Shown here: positions 36,401-44,134 of the stretch, piece after piece
Layout: the number at the start of each line of letters is the position of its first letter
How positions within the stretch are numbered: the first letter of the stretch is position 1
NCBI GenBank assembly: GCA_030762895.1
Contig: CM061068.1
Location: 151,663,311 to 151,727,310 of the forward strand
From: Sophora flavescens
Lineage: Eukaryota > Streptophyta > Magnoliopsida > Fabales > Fabaceae
DNA: 64,000 bases
Reading direction: 5' to 3'
Notes under the pieces: generated by a model
Databases searched by the model: none
The model's input: the letters and a program-made list of their open reading frames with translations, nothing else
What the model was told of the DNA's origin: nothing
Made by a program: the position numbers and the translations under genes

Positions 36401-39400
36401 GATTTCTTAGATGTTGTGGCACCTTTAGTTTTGAATATAGGGGTTAATAGAGTGCTTCCATGTGCAGCTAGTCAAGCGTGCTGAGTTATGGGTAAATGAT
36501 ATGGCTCTTGATAATATGTACTATCCTAAACTTTATTTAGATGGTGCAGTAAAACACACGTGCTTATTGGAATACTGACTGTTAAACTAAAATGCAGACA
36601 TTTCTTGTTTGCAAATGCCACAATTTCTTTCAAGCAGCTGGTAGAATCGTATCCTGGGCCCTTGCTGTTAGTATCAATTTTGGTGAGTTTGTTCTAGGAA
36701 TTCTAAGATGTGTACATTTGTATCTAGCTTCAGCAGGCTGTCATCTATCTTTCAATTTTCGTTGTGGTACTAGGCCCCACCCCAGTGGGGCGGGCGGGTG
36801 GGGGCTAGTGGAGGTCGCCTATTGTGGCAGAGCCTAGGGGATCCTCACTAAGGAGTGGGGTCCAGGGAGGGGGGTGGGATCAAGACCCCCCACCATACAC
36901 TGAAAGGCAAGAATGGGTGCTAGTGTGCTACTGAGCTAAAGGCTGGTTGGCAACATTGTTTTTACTTCAGGGTTTTACATAAAAAAAGGCCTTTCAATTC
37001 TGATTTGATGATTTTGTGCCACACATGCAGTGTCCAGATCCACATTTCAAGAAAAGACACCATAAAAGAAGAGTTCTGCAGAAGCCTTTGGTTGGTGTTA
37101 TTGTCGATAATCTAATGCCTGGGGGACAGGTATAATTTCTGCATACTCTATATATTTTTAGTTGATTGTAAATCTGATATATGGGTTCATCTAGTGTTTT
37201 GTTGGACACTTTCCTGCTAGTTTTACTTATTATTCCCTCTCATGAATGTGTGAACAATATATTTTTGGTATTGATTGCAATTGTAGAAGATCCATGCTCC
37301 ATTTCCTATCTCTCTTTGTTTCCTGATTGAAATCTGCTACCGAACAATCTGAATTTACTAATGATCCAGAGAAACTCCCCTAGTTACTAATCTTCGAGAA
37401 ACACAGTACCGAGGAAGCCATTACAGCATAAAGGCAAAACTCAGAAATAGGAAAAGAAAGACAAGATACCACAGGTATCTCAAGATCCTATACACTACCT
37501 CAAGGTGTTCATAGGGAGAATGCATGAACTGAGTCACTAAAGTTATTGCAAACACAATATCAGGCCTTGTATGTGACAAATAAATAAGTTTGCCCACTAG
37601 CCTTTGATAATGAGAAGTGTCTACAGATTCACCTTTCTTGTCATCTCCGAGCTTCTGATTAGGGTCAATAGGGGTGTCTGCTGGTTTGCAGCCACTCATC
37701 CCAGTTTCTTTAAGAAGATCAAGGATGTACTTCCTTTGAGAGAGAACAATTCCCTTCCTTGACCTTGCAATGTCCATTCCAAGGAACTATCTTAAGGACC
37801 CCAAATCCTTCATTTCTAGCAAGTCATCACCAGTAAGAATTATGTCGTCCACATATCCAATCAGTACAACAACTTTCCCTTCAACTCAATGGCTTACAAA
37901 TATAGAGGGCTGCTTGTCCCTGCGGGTAATTTTGTTTTTTATTTTGATAAATTGGGTGAATTTATACCAAAACTCTCGGTGATTGCTTAGTCTATACAGA
38001 GACTTATTCAACTTGGATACTTCCAAATCACACTTTTGCTCAAAACTCAATAGCATGTCCATATATACTTTATCCTCCAAATCTCCATTTAAGACTGAAT
38101 TCTTCACATCCAGCTGTCATAGAGGCCAATCAGGATTTGTAGCAAGTGGTAAAAGGACCCTAACAATGTTTTGCTTTGCTATTGGTGCAAATTTCTCTGT
38201 CGATATATTTTTATATATAGTGATATATTTTTTTGTATGTTTTTATATGCTTCAGATTAGGTGTAGACTGTTCATATGTTTTAAGTTAACTTCCTAGTTT
38301 CCTTGATTTAGTTATAAACAAATGATATGGTTAATCCCTAAAATCAGGGGATACAATAGTGTACACTTGTAAACCATCTTTGTCGATATTCAAGAGGCTA
38401 AGAGGTTTCTCTCAAGCTATTGAAGGATCATAAGTTGGTATCAAGAGCTAGTGTTCGATCTGGTTAAGAACCTTTGTCTGGCGACTATTTTCCGGCAACT
38501 GTTTTTCGGGGGCAACCTCTGATTATCAAAGTAAGGTTACCAGACACCTCACTAATGGCCCGCAACTCCATTCCAAAAGACCCATTGCCGTTCTCTGCAG
38601 CACTTGTCTTCACGCGTCGCCCGTGTCTGCATGTCTTCATTGTGCATGAGATACACATGCTGCCTTCCATGCACCTGTTCATCTTCCGACCAGTTCTGGT
38701 CTATTTTCCGGCATCCCTTGGCCCTGTTTTGAGTGTTAAAGACCACGTCCGAACAATTTCTGTCATTTATTTCTAAGCATGTCAACTGATTCGACCACTA
38801 GTTCTAATTCTGGTTTTGGTTCTACAGGGAAGGGCCTAATTTCTTTTTCTTTATCTGGAAGTCCCGACATTACATTAGAAAAACTCAATGGTATGAATTT
38901 TGTGGATTAGTATTATGTCATTGAAGTATGGTTTTTCGGTCAAGGGCTTCCTGATCATGTCTCCAAGAAGGAAGCAAATATTGATGCTAAGGTTTGTGAT
39001 GAATGGAAAAGGGAAGATTATCAGCTGGTATCTCTACTATGGCTGTCAATCGATCCGACGTTGCTAGTGCACTTTCTCCCTTACACAACTTGTTATGCAA
39101 TATGGAAGAAAGCTCAAAATGTCTACTCTAATGACATACAACGTCTGTGTCTATCCATAATTTGGTCAAACTTCTGATGATGGACCATGACCTTCCTTCT
39201 TATCTGAATGGAGCACAATCAGTCACTGAAGACATCAAACGCATCTTGTCAGAAGATGATCTTAAGGAGGTACTAGCAAAACTTGACAAATATGTATATG
39301 GTCTTTGTCCTTCACGGTTTGCATAAAGATCTTGAATCTGCCCAGAATTAATCTCGTGGAGGAACTCATTGATCGTCTACTATGAGTTCGGTCACCAATG

Positions 39401-40452
39401 GAGACATCCAGGATTGGCTCTTAGACATCTTCAGAGTCTTCAGCCTTTGTCTCTAATTTGGTAGACCGTGGAGGACGAGGCCGTGGACGTGGTGGAATAG
39501 GTGGTCGTGGTAGAGGTGATCGTCCTCAATGTTCATATTGAATGTGCCTAGGCCATACTCAAGACAAGTGTTATTCACTACATGGTTTCCCTGAAAAGTC
39601 AGCCAATGTAATAGTCTCAAGAACTGATGTCTGCCGATAAGAAAATTGAGGTTGGGTATGATAATCAGAAGAGTGACAATCAAAAGAGTCAACAGTGTTC
39701 TTAAGAAAAAGAGGGACCATGCCTGCTCTAATACAAACTTGAAGATGGACTAAGAAACTAGAAGACAGAGTTTTGTGAATGCTTAAATTATAATAAACTT
39801 AAAAAGTTTAATATATTTATACACACTTGGATGATAAACTCACATATTTGCAAGAAATAATTGCAAATTTCTAACACACAATAATCATTTCCTAAGGTAG
39901 GAGTTCCAATACTACTTGTTATTTCGAACAACTGTCATATATTAGGAGTCAATTCTTCTCTCAAATAGATTATGCATTTCATACTCGTGTTTCTTGTAGT
40001 GTAAGTTTTTGGAGGCATATAGCAACGTTGTGGTTTTTTTTTCTTTTTGTTATTTTCATATATTTTGTTCTGAATTTTCCTTTAATGATATTTTATTCCT
40101 ATGAAAAAACAGGAGTTTGCTTTCGGGCAGGGAATTTTCTGAAGGGAGTGAACCTACTAGTATCGTGTTTGTGGGTGGTTATTAATGGGGATTTTGGCTG
40201 AAATTCACGTTTGGGTTTGTATTATGACAGGTGTTCATACAGTCTGATGTGCTTGAAATGGCACTTGGCATGAGAAATCAGTTTGATGAAGTTGATGCAC
40301 TCAAACACATAGATACTTTGAACCCAGCTATGCTGTGTGACAGTGAAGGGTGGTTGTTAAGCAACCCCATGGGGATAAGGACTGAGAGAGAGATTCATGC
40401 AGAGCTTGAAGGTGCAAAAATCTATCGAAGGCTGTACCAGAAACAGACGTGA
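5141..40452 (+). CDS. tRNA (guanine-N7-)-methyltransferase, TrmB/METTL1 family; 8 exons, 30 kb intron
   Basis: This is predicted to be the SAM-dependent enzyme that makes m7G in the variable loop (position 46) of tRNAs. Splicing 5141-5416, 5740-5796, 6059-6134, 36246-36325, 36468-36517, 36598-36682, 37031-37129 and 40231-40452 gives 945 nt, that is 314 residues plus TGA. All introns are GT-AG and all phases match. Family signatures in order: VALEYADLN and [11 protein letters not shown] (N-terminal extension), DIGCGSGRF (SAM motif I, split by the 30 kb intron), [36 protein letters not shown] (catalytic/tRNA-binding region), [18 protein letters not shown] and YRRLYQK at the C-terminus. The first 80 or so residues are Ser/Pro/Gln-rich and poorly conserved, which suits an organelle transit peptide, but the location is inference. 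The start at 5141 is the only ATG in the frame that runs into exon 2. No stop or frameshift is visible, so the gene may well work. The second glycine-rich residue of motif I is Cys here (GCGSG), where GSGSG is usual. Confidence 0.9.
5740..5796 (+). CDS. Methyltransferase exon 2
   Basis: 19 codons between acceptor CAATTTCAG and donor GTATGT. Encodes [19 protein letters not shown]. Confidence 0.88.
6059..6134 (+). CDS. Methyltransferase exon 3
   Basis: Acceptor CTAAATAG, donor GTAACC, ends in phase 1 inside the SAM motif (LMVDIGC then G). The next exon lies 30,111 bp downstream. Confidence 0.88.
6717..6982 (-). repeat. Copia A 3' LTR
   Basis: 266 bp. Directly to its right on the + strand is CCCCCCTCAAGTTGG, that is a polypurine tract GAGGGGGG next to the LTR on the element's strand. 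Confidence 0.93.
7083..11511 (-). pseudogene. Copia A gag-pol: Gag, protease, integrase, RT, RNase H
   Basis: Gag runs 11511 to about 10424 ([12 protein letters not shown], later a knuckle-like [14 protein letters not shown] at about 10635) with frame switches near 11270 and 11155. From 11155 leftwards one frame carries almost everything, broken by TAA at 10421, 8462 and 7475. Protease DSGATDHM is near 10350. Integrase has WHYRLGHPS, the CETCQLAK knuckle, and DDE residues in [15 protein letters not shown] and GAERKN. RT (8461-7475) has [33 protein letters not shown] and an intact YVDDIIL. RNase H has YTDADWAGS and [11 protein letters not shown], then a one-base shift near 7225 moves CDNKAA to another frame. 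Only a handful of lesions separate it from an open polyprotein. Confidence 0.9.
11540..11551 (-). other. Copia A primer binding site
   Basis: On the - strand TGGTACCAGAGC follows the LTR without a spacer. It differs by one base from the usual initiator-Met tRNA site TGGTATCAGAGC. Confidence 0.85.
11552..11825 (-). repeat. Copia A 5' LTR
   Basis: 274 bp, matching 6717-6982 over its length with a few small differences. Confidence 0.93.
17555..18042 (-). repeat. Gypsy (Reina-like) 3' LTR
   Basis: 488 bp with TG...CA ends. It has internal near-repeats of 'ctgttacaactttgaccctttccta'-like units (17845-17950). Confidence 0.92.
17955..19918 (-). pseudogene. Gypsy RNase H, integrase and chromodomain, 3' part of pol
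   Basis: From right to left: RNase H remnants (about 19910-19560, [13 protein letters not shown]), the integrase zinc-binding region ([13 protein letters not shown] ... ACHICQ, about 19340-19211), integrase core with [21 protein letters not shown] and [11 protein letters not shown] (DDE all present). Then comes a C-terminal frame (18857-17955) with [10 protein letters not shown] and a chromodomain-like [21 protein letters not shown] at 18867 and a 29-bp tandem duplication at 19072-19129 break the frame. Confidence 0.88.
19072..19129. repeat. 29-bp direct tandem duplication in the integrase
   Basis: Two perfect abutting copies (19072-19100 and 19101-19129), beginning TTTGATTTAGGCAAAC. 29 is not a multiple of three, so it shifts the integrase frame. 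Confidence 0.95.
19919..20231 (-). repeat. Array LTR A
   Basis: 313 bp, outer left copy. Adjacent polypurine tract at 20232-20243 (CTCCCCCTCAAG on +). Confidence 0.93.
20304..20382. repeat. (TA)n microsatellite in array internal region 1
   Basis: About 38 TA units. The matching site in the second unit (about 21446-21489) has roughly half as many. Apparent Ile-Tyr open frames across it are artefacts. Confidence 0.95.
21042..21053 (-). other. Array primer binding site 1
   Basis: GCTCTGATACCA on +, that is TGGTATCAGAGC on -, an exact initiator-Met tRNA site abutting LTR B. The second unit has the same at 22157-22168. Confidence 0.9.
21054..21366 (-). repeat. Array LTR B (shared middle LTR)
   Basis: 313 bp, differs from A and C at very few positions (for example TTACCATTCC where A and C have TTAACATTCC). 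Confidence 0.93.
22157..22168 (-). other. Array primer binding site 2
   Basis: Same sequence abutting LTR C. Confidence 0.9.
22169..22481 (-). repeat. Array LTR C
   Basis: 313 bp, outer right copy, followed by TSD TGGAG. Confidence 0.93.
22482..23772 (-). pseudogene. Gypsy protease end and reverse transcriptase, 5' part of pol
   Basis: 23772-23536 carries [12 protein letters not shown], the usual end of the protease/linker. RT (23502 leftwards) has the motifs [64 protein letters not shown] and [10 protein letters not shown]. The catalytic box reads VFFYDIL where the family has F/V-DD, so one catalytic aspartate is lost. The frame stops where the tandem array is inserted (22481). Confidence 0.88.
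23762..25094 (-). pseudogene. Gypsy gag and protease
   Basis: The 388-codon frame 25094-23928 starts with a coiled-coil-like N-terminus ([14 protein letters not shown]). The Retrotrans_gag core follows ([28 protein letters not shown]) and a knuckle [14 protein letters not shown] near 24190. The protease [15 protein letters not shown] near 23910 lies in an overlapping frame (24121-23762), so a shift or a gag/pol frame change sits near 24000. Confidence 0.87.
25098..25586 (-). repeat. Gypsy (Reina-like) 5' LTR
   Basis: 489 bp, closely matching 17555-18042 with several substitutions and small indels. The internal sequence next to it on the - strand begins AGTTTGGTCCTACC, the presumed primer binding site; I do not assign its tRNA. 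Confidence 0.92.
25956..26197 (+). repeat. Copia B 5' LTR
   Basis: Followed at once by TGGTATCGTAGAGC, an initiator-Met-like primer site with an extra/changed base in the middle. Confidence 0.93.
26237..27440 (+). pseudogene. Copia B gag
   Basis: Starts with a Pro-rich leader ([14 protein letters not shown]) and a UBN2-type Gag ([17 protein letters not shown]). In-frame stops fall at 26366 (WK*QVEA, probably CAG to TAG), 26633 and 26705. The later part has [15 protein letters not shown], a [11 protein letters not shown] basic stretch and a zinc knuckle [14 protein letters not shown] (about 27105). Confidence 0.85.
28517..28924 (+). repeat. Copia C 5' LTR with internal minisatellite
   Basis: Contains five or so variants of a unit like GCAGATTTGTTGGCCTTATT followed by TCTGCATAATTGTGA. 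The 3' copy has fewer units, which explains most of the length difference. The sequence after it (CGGTATCAGTCTAGG) is a degenerate initiator-Met primer site. Confidence 0.92.
29071..30264 (+). pseudogene. Copia C gag and protease
   Basis: The 212-codon Gag (29071-29709) has [17 protein letters not shown] and [10 protein letters not shown] and ends at a TAA. The same frame continues after it with two CCHC knuckles, [14 protein letters not shown] and [14 protein letters not shown] (29781-29872). The protease [11 protein letters not shown] (about 30064) follows, with a frame change near 30210. A CTTGTCC micro-repeat sits just upstream (about 29008-29031). Confidence 0.88.
30265..33092 (+). pseudogene. 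Copia C pol: integrase, RT, RNase H
   Basis: Integrase (about 30355-31050) has a [13 protein letters not shown] start split by a shift, [30 protein letters not shown] (shifted near the G run at 30826) and an AERKN region. The 621-codon frame 31059-32924 holds the whole [44 protein letters not shown]. It also holds most of RNase [41 protein letters not shown] at 32922, where the family has Glu (RTKHI*VDCH), cuts off the last 45 or so residues. Confidence 0.9.
33100..33478 (+). repeat. Copia C 3' LTR
   Basis: 379 bp, starts TGTCAACAGATTTG, ends TTTAACA. Confidence 0.92.
35683..35925 (+). repeat. Copia B 3' LTR
   Basis: Preceded by the purine tract GCATGGGGGA. Ends TCTATTA like the 5' copy. 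Confidence 0.93.
36246..36325 (+). CDS. Methyltransferase exon 4
   Basis: Acceptor TTTCAG, donor GTATGG. Completes the glycine codon begun by exon 3, then [18 protein letters not shown] and LGLEIRQK. Confidence 0.9.
36468..36517 (+). CDS. Methyltransferase exon 5
   Basis: Acceptor TGTGCAG, donor GTACTA, ends in phase 2. Encodes [16 protein letters not shown] plus two bases of the next codon. Confidence 0.87.
36598..36682 (+). CDS. Methyltransferase exon 6
   Basis: Acceptor AATGCAG, donor GTGAGT. Encodes [17 protein letters not shown], then [11 protein letters not shown]. Confidence 0.9.
36765..36960 (-). mobile_element. tRNA-derived SINE-like insert in intron 6
   Basis: This GC-rich block differs sharply from the surrounding AT-rich intron. 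On the - strand it has TAGCTCAGTAG (A-box-like), then about 40 bp later GGTCTTGATCCC (a B-box-like sequence with one extra base), which is the spacing of a Pol III promoter in tRNA-derived SINEs. I could not find a clear TSD or tail, so the limits are approximate. Confidence 0.5.
37031..37129 (+). CDS. Methyltransferase exon 7
   Basis: Acceptor ACATGCAG, donor GTATAA. Encodes the family signature [14 protein letters not shown] and NLMPGGQ. Confidence 0.92.
37421..38200 (-). pseudogene. Copia RT/RNase H relic in intron 7
   Basis: A - strand fragment with [20 protein letters not shown] and [15 protein letters not shown], plus further right an RT start ([12 protein letters not shown]). It closely resembles copia A at the same domain, so it is the same broad lineage. 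It has no LTRs, is 5' and 3' truncated, and the catalytic YVDD region is degraded. Confidence 0.85.
38430..39700 (+). pseudogene. Copia primer site and gag relic in intron 7
   Basis: TTGGTATCAAGAGC near 38434 looks like an initiator-Met primer site with one extra base. A degenerate Gag follows from 38779 ([23 protein letters not shown]) with many stops, a Gly/Arg-rich stretch near 39470 ([15 protein letters not shown]) and a knuckle [15 protein letters not shown] near 39530. It lies on the opposite strand to the neighbouring RT relic, so they are separate elements or one has been inverted. Confidence 0.7.
39700..40230. other. End of intron 7, no gene
   Basis: The segment GCTCTAATACAAACTT near 39725 read on - looks like a decayed initiator-Met primer site, so 39745 onward may be the edge of a decayed - strand copia LTR. 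The rest is AT-rich with a pyrimidine tract before the exon 8 acceptor. Confidence 0.35.
40231..40452 (+). CDS. Methyltransferase exon 8 and stop
   Basis: Acceptor ATGACAG. Encodes [18 protein letters not shown] to YRRLYQKQT and TGA. Contains the C-terminal tRNA-binding signature [12 protein letters not shown]. Confidence 0.93.
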   Translation: MFIQSDVLEMALGMRNQFDEVDALKHIDTLNPAMLCDSEGWLLSNPMGIRTEREIHAELEGAKIYRRLYQKQT

Positions 40453-40591
40453 TTTGATGCTTGACTAGTTTTCTATGGAGCACATGTCAGACATGCATGA
40501 AACACTCATGTTAGACACAATGCACACCACATGAAACATTGACTCTTATGGGACACTTCAATTTTCGTGTCTGCTGTGTCGGTGCTTTTTG

Positions 40592-40597
40592 AATAAA
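40592..40597 (+). promoter_or_regulatory. Candidate polyadenylation signal of the methyltransferase gene
   Basis: AATAAA 140 bp after the stop codon. Confidence 0.5.
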
Positions 40598-40727
40598 ATT
40601 CCTCTAAAGTGAGCAAAAATGTAAAAATATCAAAATGTCCACCTCGATTAGTTAAAATGTATTGAGATCTCAAGTTACTTTAACTAATCAAGGGTGGATA
40701 CATCCTTGCTTTCTCACTTTACTTTCT

Positions 40728-41190
40728 TTTTTTTAAGCAAGGTGATCCTATGTCACCATAATTTATTGATAAAAAAGAAAAACAAAAGAAAACAAAATCA
40801 TGGAGGGACATAAACCAAAACTCATGCAAAGGAAACAAAGTCAATTAAGTCTAACATTACGTTTTCTATTCATCCTCAAATTATATTAGAGACTTAGACA
40901 TAACCACCTTGAAATTAGAATCAACTTTAGCAGCATTATCAATATTCAGCTGCTCTGTTGAGAGAGAGTCATTCTTTAAGTCATCCTTATCCCTATTTCC
41001 CAAACATTTAGCAAGTATCTTCATATCATGAGCAACATTAGGATGCATAGGGGTTGAATTAATATCTGGAGTCTCAAGATTCATACCATTAACTGTTAAA
41101 TCACATGTAACCTTGGAATGTTGCATTGTAGTCGGGGTATTCTTGGTTGTAGAGTTAGAATTAGTTGCAACAGAATTTGAGACATGATCA
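40728..41190 (-). other. Possible LINE 3' end and unassigned DNA
   Basis: On the - strand TTTATCAATAAATTATGGTG runs into CCTTGCTTAAAAAAAAG, reminiscent of an L1 3' UTR with A tail. An 81-codon - strand open frame (41126-40881) precedes it. I recognise no domain and would not call it a gene. Confidence 0.3.
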
Positions 41191-41194
41191 GGAC

Positions 41195-42288
41195 ACTACA
41201 AAAAAAAAAAAACTCATTATCGACGGTCAAAAGCTGTCAGAAAGCTAAAAAAGCCGTCGGTAATGGGTGATTATCGATGGATTTTCGATGAACACGTGTC
41301 CGTTGGTTATGAGTTCGTCGGTAAGGGTTTCCGATGGATATGGGGGTTCGTTGTTAATTACCGACGGAAATGTCCGTCGGTAAACTCATTAGATGGGTTC
41401 CCTTATTATGCGGCGAAAATATCAGTCGAGTAAGCAGATCAAAGATTCTTGAAACGGAAATGTCCGTCGGTAAGTTATCTTTATTTATTTTATATTAGAT
41501 TTAATTAATTTTAATATTTTAATTTAATTAATTTAATACTAATTATTATTTATACTTATATTTTTAATTTTTAATTTATTTATTTTATTTTATTTTATTC
41601 TAATTATTAATTTATTTATTATTTTAATTATTAATTAACTTTATTTTAATTATTAAACTTTTTATTTTAACTATTAATTATTATTTTATTTAATGTTAAT
41701 TAATTTAATATATTATTATTTTATTAATTAAAACTTTAATTTAAATTGCAAATAAAATTAAAAAAGTTAATTAAATTAAAATAAAATAAAAATAAAACAT
41801 AAAAAAATACGATATGATCCATACATAAATAACCCTACAGGTACAAAACCTTACAACTAAGACTATCCTAATAATAACCATCATCATCGTCCTAGCGGGG
41901 GAGTTCACTGGCATAAGATGGCCATCAGGCTGCGGCTGAGAAGTAACATCGGCACCCTGCTACTGTGGAGGTGGATCGCTAGAAGTAGAGGGCTGGGTGG
42001 TTTGGAGGACCACCTGCAGAGTGCTGCGCCTCTCGGGTGGGAGCACATCGAGCACAGCGGCCATTACCGTAGAGAGGGCCTCCATCTGCTGCCTCATGTG
42101 CTCGTTCGCCTCCCTCTACTGTTGCACCTCCTGCCTCAGCTGCTGTACCTCCTCTGTGTCCTGTGAGCTAGCTAGGATGTAGGCTCCCGAATGGTCAAGC
42201 TCGAAATACCCCGACGGATGTTACGAGCTAGGCTCCCAATACCGTAAATCCGCCCCTTCTTCTTCCCACCGGTCACATCAACCCATAC
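41195..42288 (-). mobile_element. Truncated CACTA (En/Spm) transposon
   Basis: Starts CACTACAAAAAAA at 41195 with subterminal copies of CCGTCGGTAA in both orientations (41220-41475), the hallmark of CACTA elements. 41480-41810 is nearly pure A/T. A degraded transposase-associated coding relic follows. The other terminus is missing: the element stops where a gypsy tail begins near 42288. A three-base TSD cannot be checked. Confidence 0.85.
41880..42288 (-). pseudogene. CACTA Ptta/En/Spm-type (Transposase_24-like) protein relic
   Basis: On the - strand from 42288: VDVTGGKKKGRIYGIGSLAR, the typical C-terminal signature of these proteins, then after a frame change a Gln-rich coiled coil (EEVQQLRQEVQQ*REANEHM) and VLPPERRSTLQVV. 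Several stops. Confidence 0.75.
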
Positions 42289-42500
42289 CGATCCTTCACA
42301 TGTACTTGTGACTGAGTCCATACAACTCCGGGAAAATCTAGAATATGAAGCTTTACCGGTTAGGATTGCAGATAGAAGGATCAAGGAGCTTCGCGGTAGA
42401 CAGATTCCTTTGGTCAAGGTCATTTGGGATGAGGATACAGGAGATGCTACGTGGGAGCATGAGGCGGACATACAATAGCAGTATCCATATCTCTTTTGAG
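42289..42500 (+). pseudogene. Gypsy chromovirus integrase C-terminus with chromodomain-like tail
   Basis: The + frame reads DPSHVLVTESIQLRENLEYE, then ALPVRIADRRIKELRGRQIP and VKVIWDEDTGDATWE, ending in YPYLF and a stop. This is the characteristic end of Del/Tekay-type pol. An in-frame TAG sits a few codons before (ADIQ*QYPYLF). The 5' 95% of the element is gone. Confidence 0.85.
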
Positions 42501-42507
42501 TTCTTTT

Positions 42508-42910
42508 TGTGGATAAATGACCCTAGTATGTTTTGATTAATGACCAAACTTAATTTGATTATCACTTTGATTCACTACCTACTTGCCAAGCTTAAGTGTT
42601 TCTATGAGATTTCAATGGAGCAAGGAAGTGGATGCAAAGGATCAAAGGAGAAAAGCAAGGATCATGAACGAAGGCTTGAAGATAAGGAACCATGAAGATG
42701 GACCTCAAGCAAGATCATTAGGACTCTTATGTAAAGAAAAACTTTGAAGTTTTTCTCTTTGAATAAGCTCTCAAAACTAAGCAAAATGATTTTCACAAGT
42801 TAAAATGAACTTAAAATGACAAAGGATTAATTGAAAATTTTGTACATCTTTGTGTACATCGGTGTACTTTCAATTAATTAACTAACTTTTAATGAAAATC
42901 TATGCGTACA
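42508..42910 (+). repeat. SIRE-like 5' LTR, 3'-truncated
   Basis: About 95% like the first 400 bp of 44699-46349. It ends at TCTATGCGTACA where the 3' LTR continues for 1.2 kb. Confidence 0.85.
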
Positions 42911-42920
42911 GAGGAAGAAG

Positions 42921-44134
42921 GTGGTGATGGAAACACCTAAAAAGAAAGCTGATCAGAAGAAGAGAAAGAGGATAGAGGAAGAAGAAGATGATGATGATTT
43001 GATCACTGAGATTGAGCTGCCTAAGAGGTATTTCTCTGATCAAGAATACATCATGTTGTATAAAAATGACTTTAAACATAGAGATACCCATGAAGCAAGG
43101 ACTGTGGATTTTTGTTACTTTGAGAAAAATGAATTTACATTTCACAAGATCTTAGAGGATTATAAGCTGAGTGATTTCCTTCAGACCAATAGTGACATCT
43201 ATCCAACCTTGATTAAGGCTTTTTACTGCATTCTTAAGATGAATAGTGTAGGCTTTTCTACCGAGGTAAAAAACAAGAGGATTGAAATGATCTTTGATGA
43301 ATTCTCACAATTCACCGGTCTGCACTATCTTGGAAGCAATATGGCTGGAGTTGGTCTCGAAAGTACTTGGTTAAAAGCTTATGACAAGGAAGAAGCTAGG
43401 AAAGTGCTGCTAGTAGAGAATGCACTAGAAGGAAGTCTGATTAACATTAGTTCCATGCATATCCAGGACAGCCCTCTTTTGCAATATGTGCTAAGCAGGA
43501 TGCTTATGCCTTGGTCAGGAAACCATGCAGTTCTACAAAATAATGACATTTTGATGATATGGGCAATGATTGAGAAGAAACAACTCAGCTGGAGCTATAT
43601 CATTGTAAGGCATGTGTTAGATTGCAAGATTAGTGGAGCTACCTTACCCTACCTTGGATTGGTGGTGAAGCTGCTTGAGCATTTTGGGTCTCCATGGAAA
43701 ATGAGGAGAGATTCCAGGCTGGGCAGGTCACTCACATGTTTGGTGATGGGACCATTAGCAAGATGAAGCTTGCTAAGGTTAATGGAGAGTGGGTGAGGGT
43801 TGCTGGTGATGAACCAAGGACTGGAATGGACAACAATGAGATGAATTCAAAGATGGACAAGCTGATAAAGATGATTGCAGTGTTTGAAAACAGGAAAAAC
43901 AAGCAACACTTGATGATCAAGAGGACTTTGGACTACATGAGTCTGAAGCTCAACACTCTTGAAGGTCAGATGGTCACTGTACATCTACACCTAGGGATTC
44001 TCATCATTGCACCTCCACCTCTAGAAGTTCCTCCAACTTCTAAAGATGTTGTGCAAATGACAAGGGAGGCTGCTGCTGCTACTGCACCTGAAGAGGAAGA
44101 AAATCATGAAGAACAAGCAGATGGAATATCATAG
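42921..44134 (+). pseudogene. Protein with putative plant transposon domain (PF20167-like), frameshifted
   Basis: 281 codons from 42921: Lys/Glu-rich start (KKRKRIEEEEDDDD), then TVDFCYFEKNEFTFHKILED, NSDIYPTLIKAFYCIL, IFDEFSQFTGLHY and RMLMPWSGNHAVLQNNDILM, ending with LPYLGLVVKLLEHFG. This looks like the domain annotated in plants as putative plant transposon protein. A shift near 43710 moves the rest to another frame (to 44134) with a heptad-like KMDKLIKMIAVFENRKNK region and an acidic end (EEEENHEEQ). Its function in any element is unknown to me. It stands where gag-pol should be. Confidence 0.65.

Noticed and set aside
36769..36850. Functional tRNA gene on the - strand of intron 6
   Set aside because: Only box A/B-like motifs are present; no cloverleaf acceptor stem could be drawn.
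40881..41126. 81-codon - strand frame downstream of the methyltransferase as a host gene
   Set aside because: No recognisable domain, no splice context, and it lies next to LINE-like and CACTA debris.
41918..42182. + strand open frames around 41918-42182
   Set aside because: The coding relic of the CACTA element is on the - strand; these are its antisense shadows.
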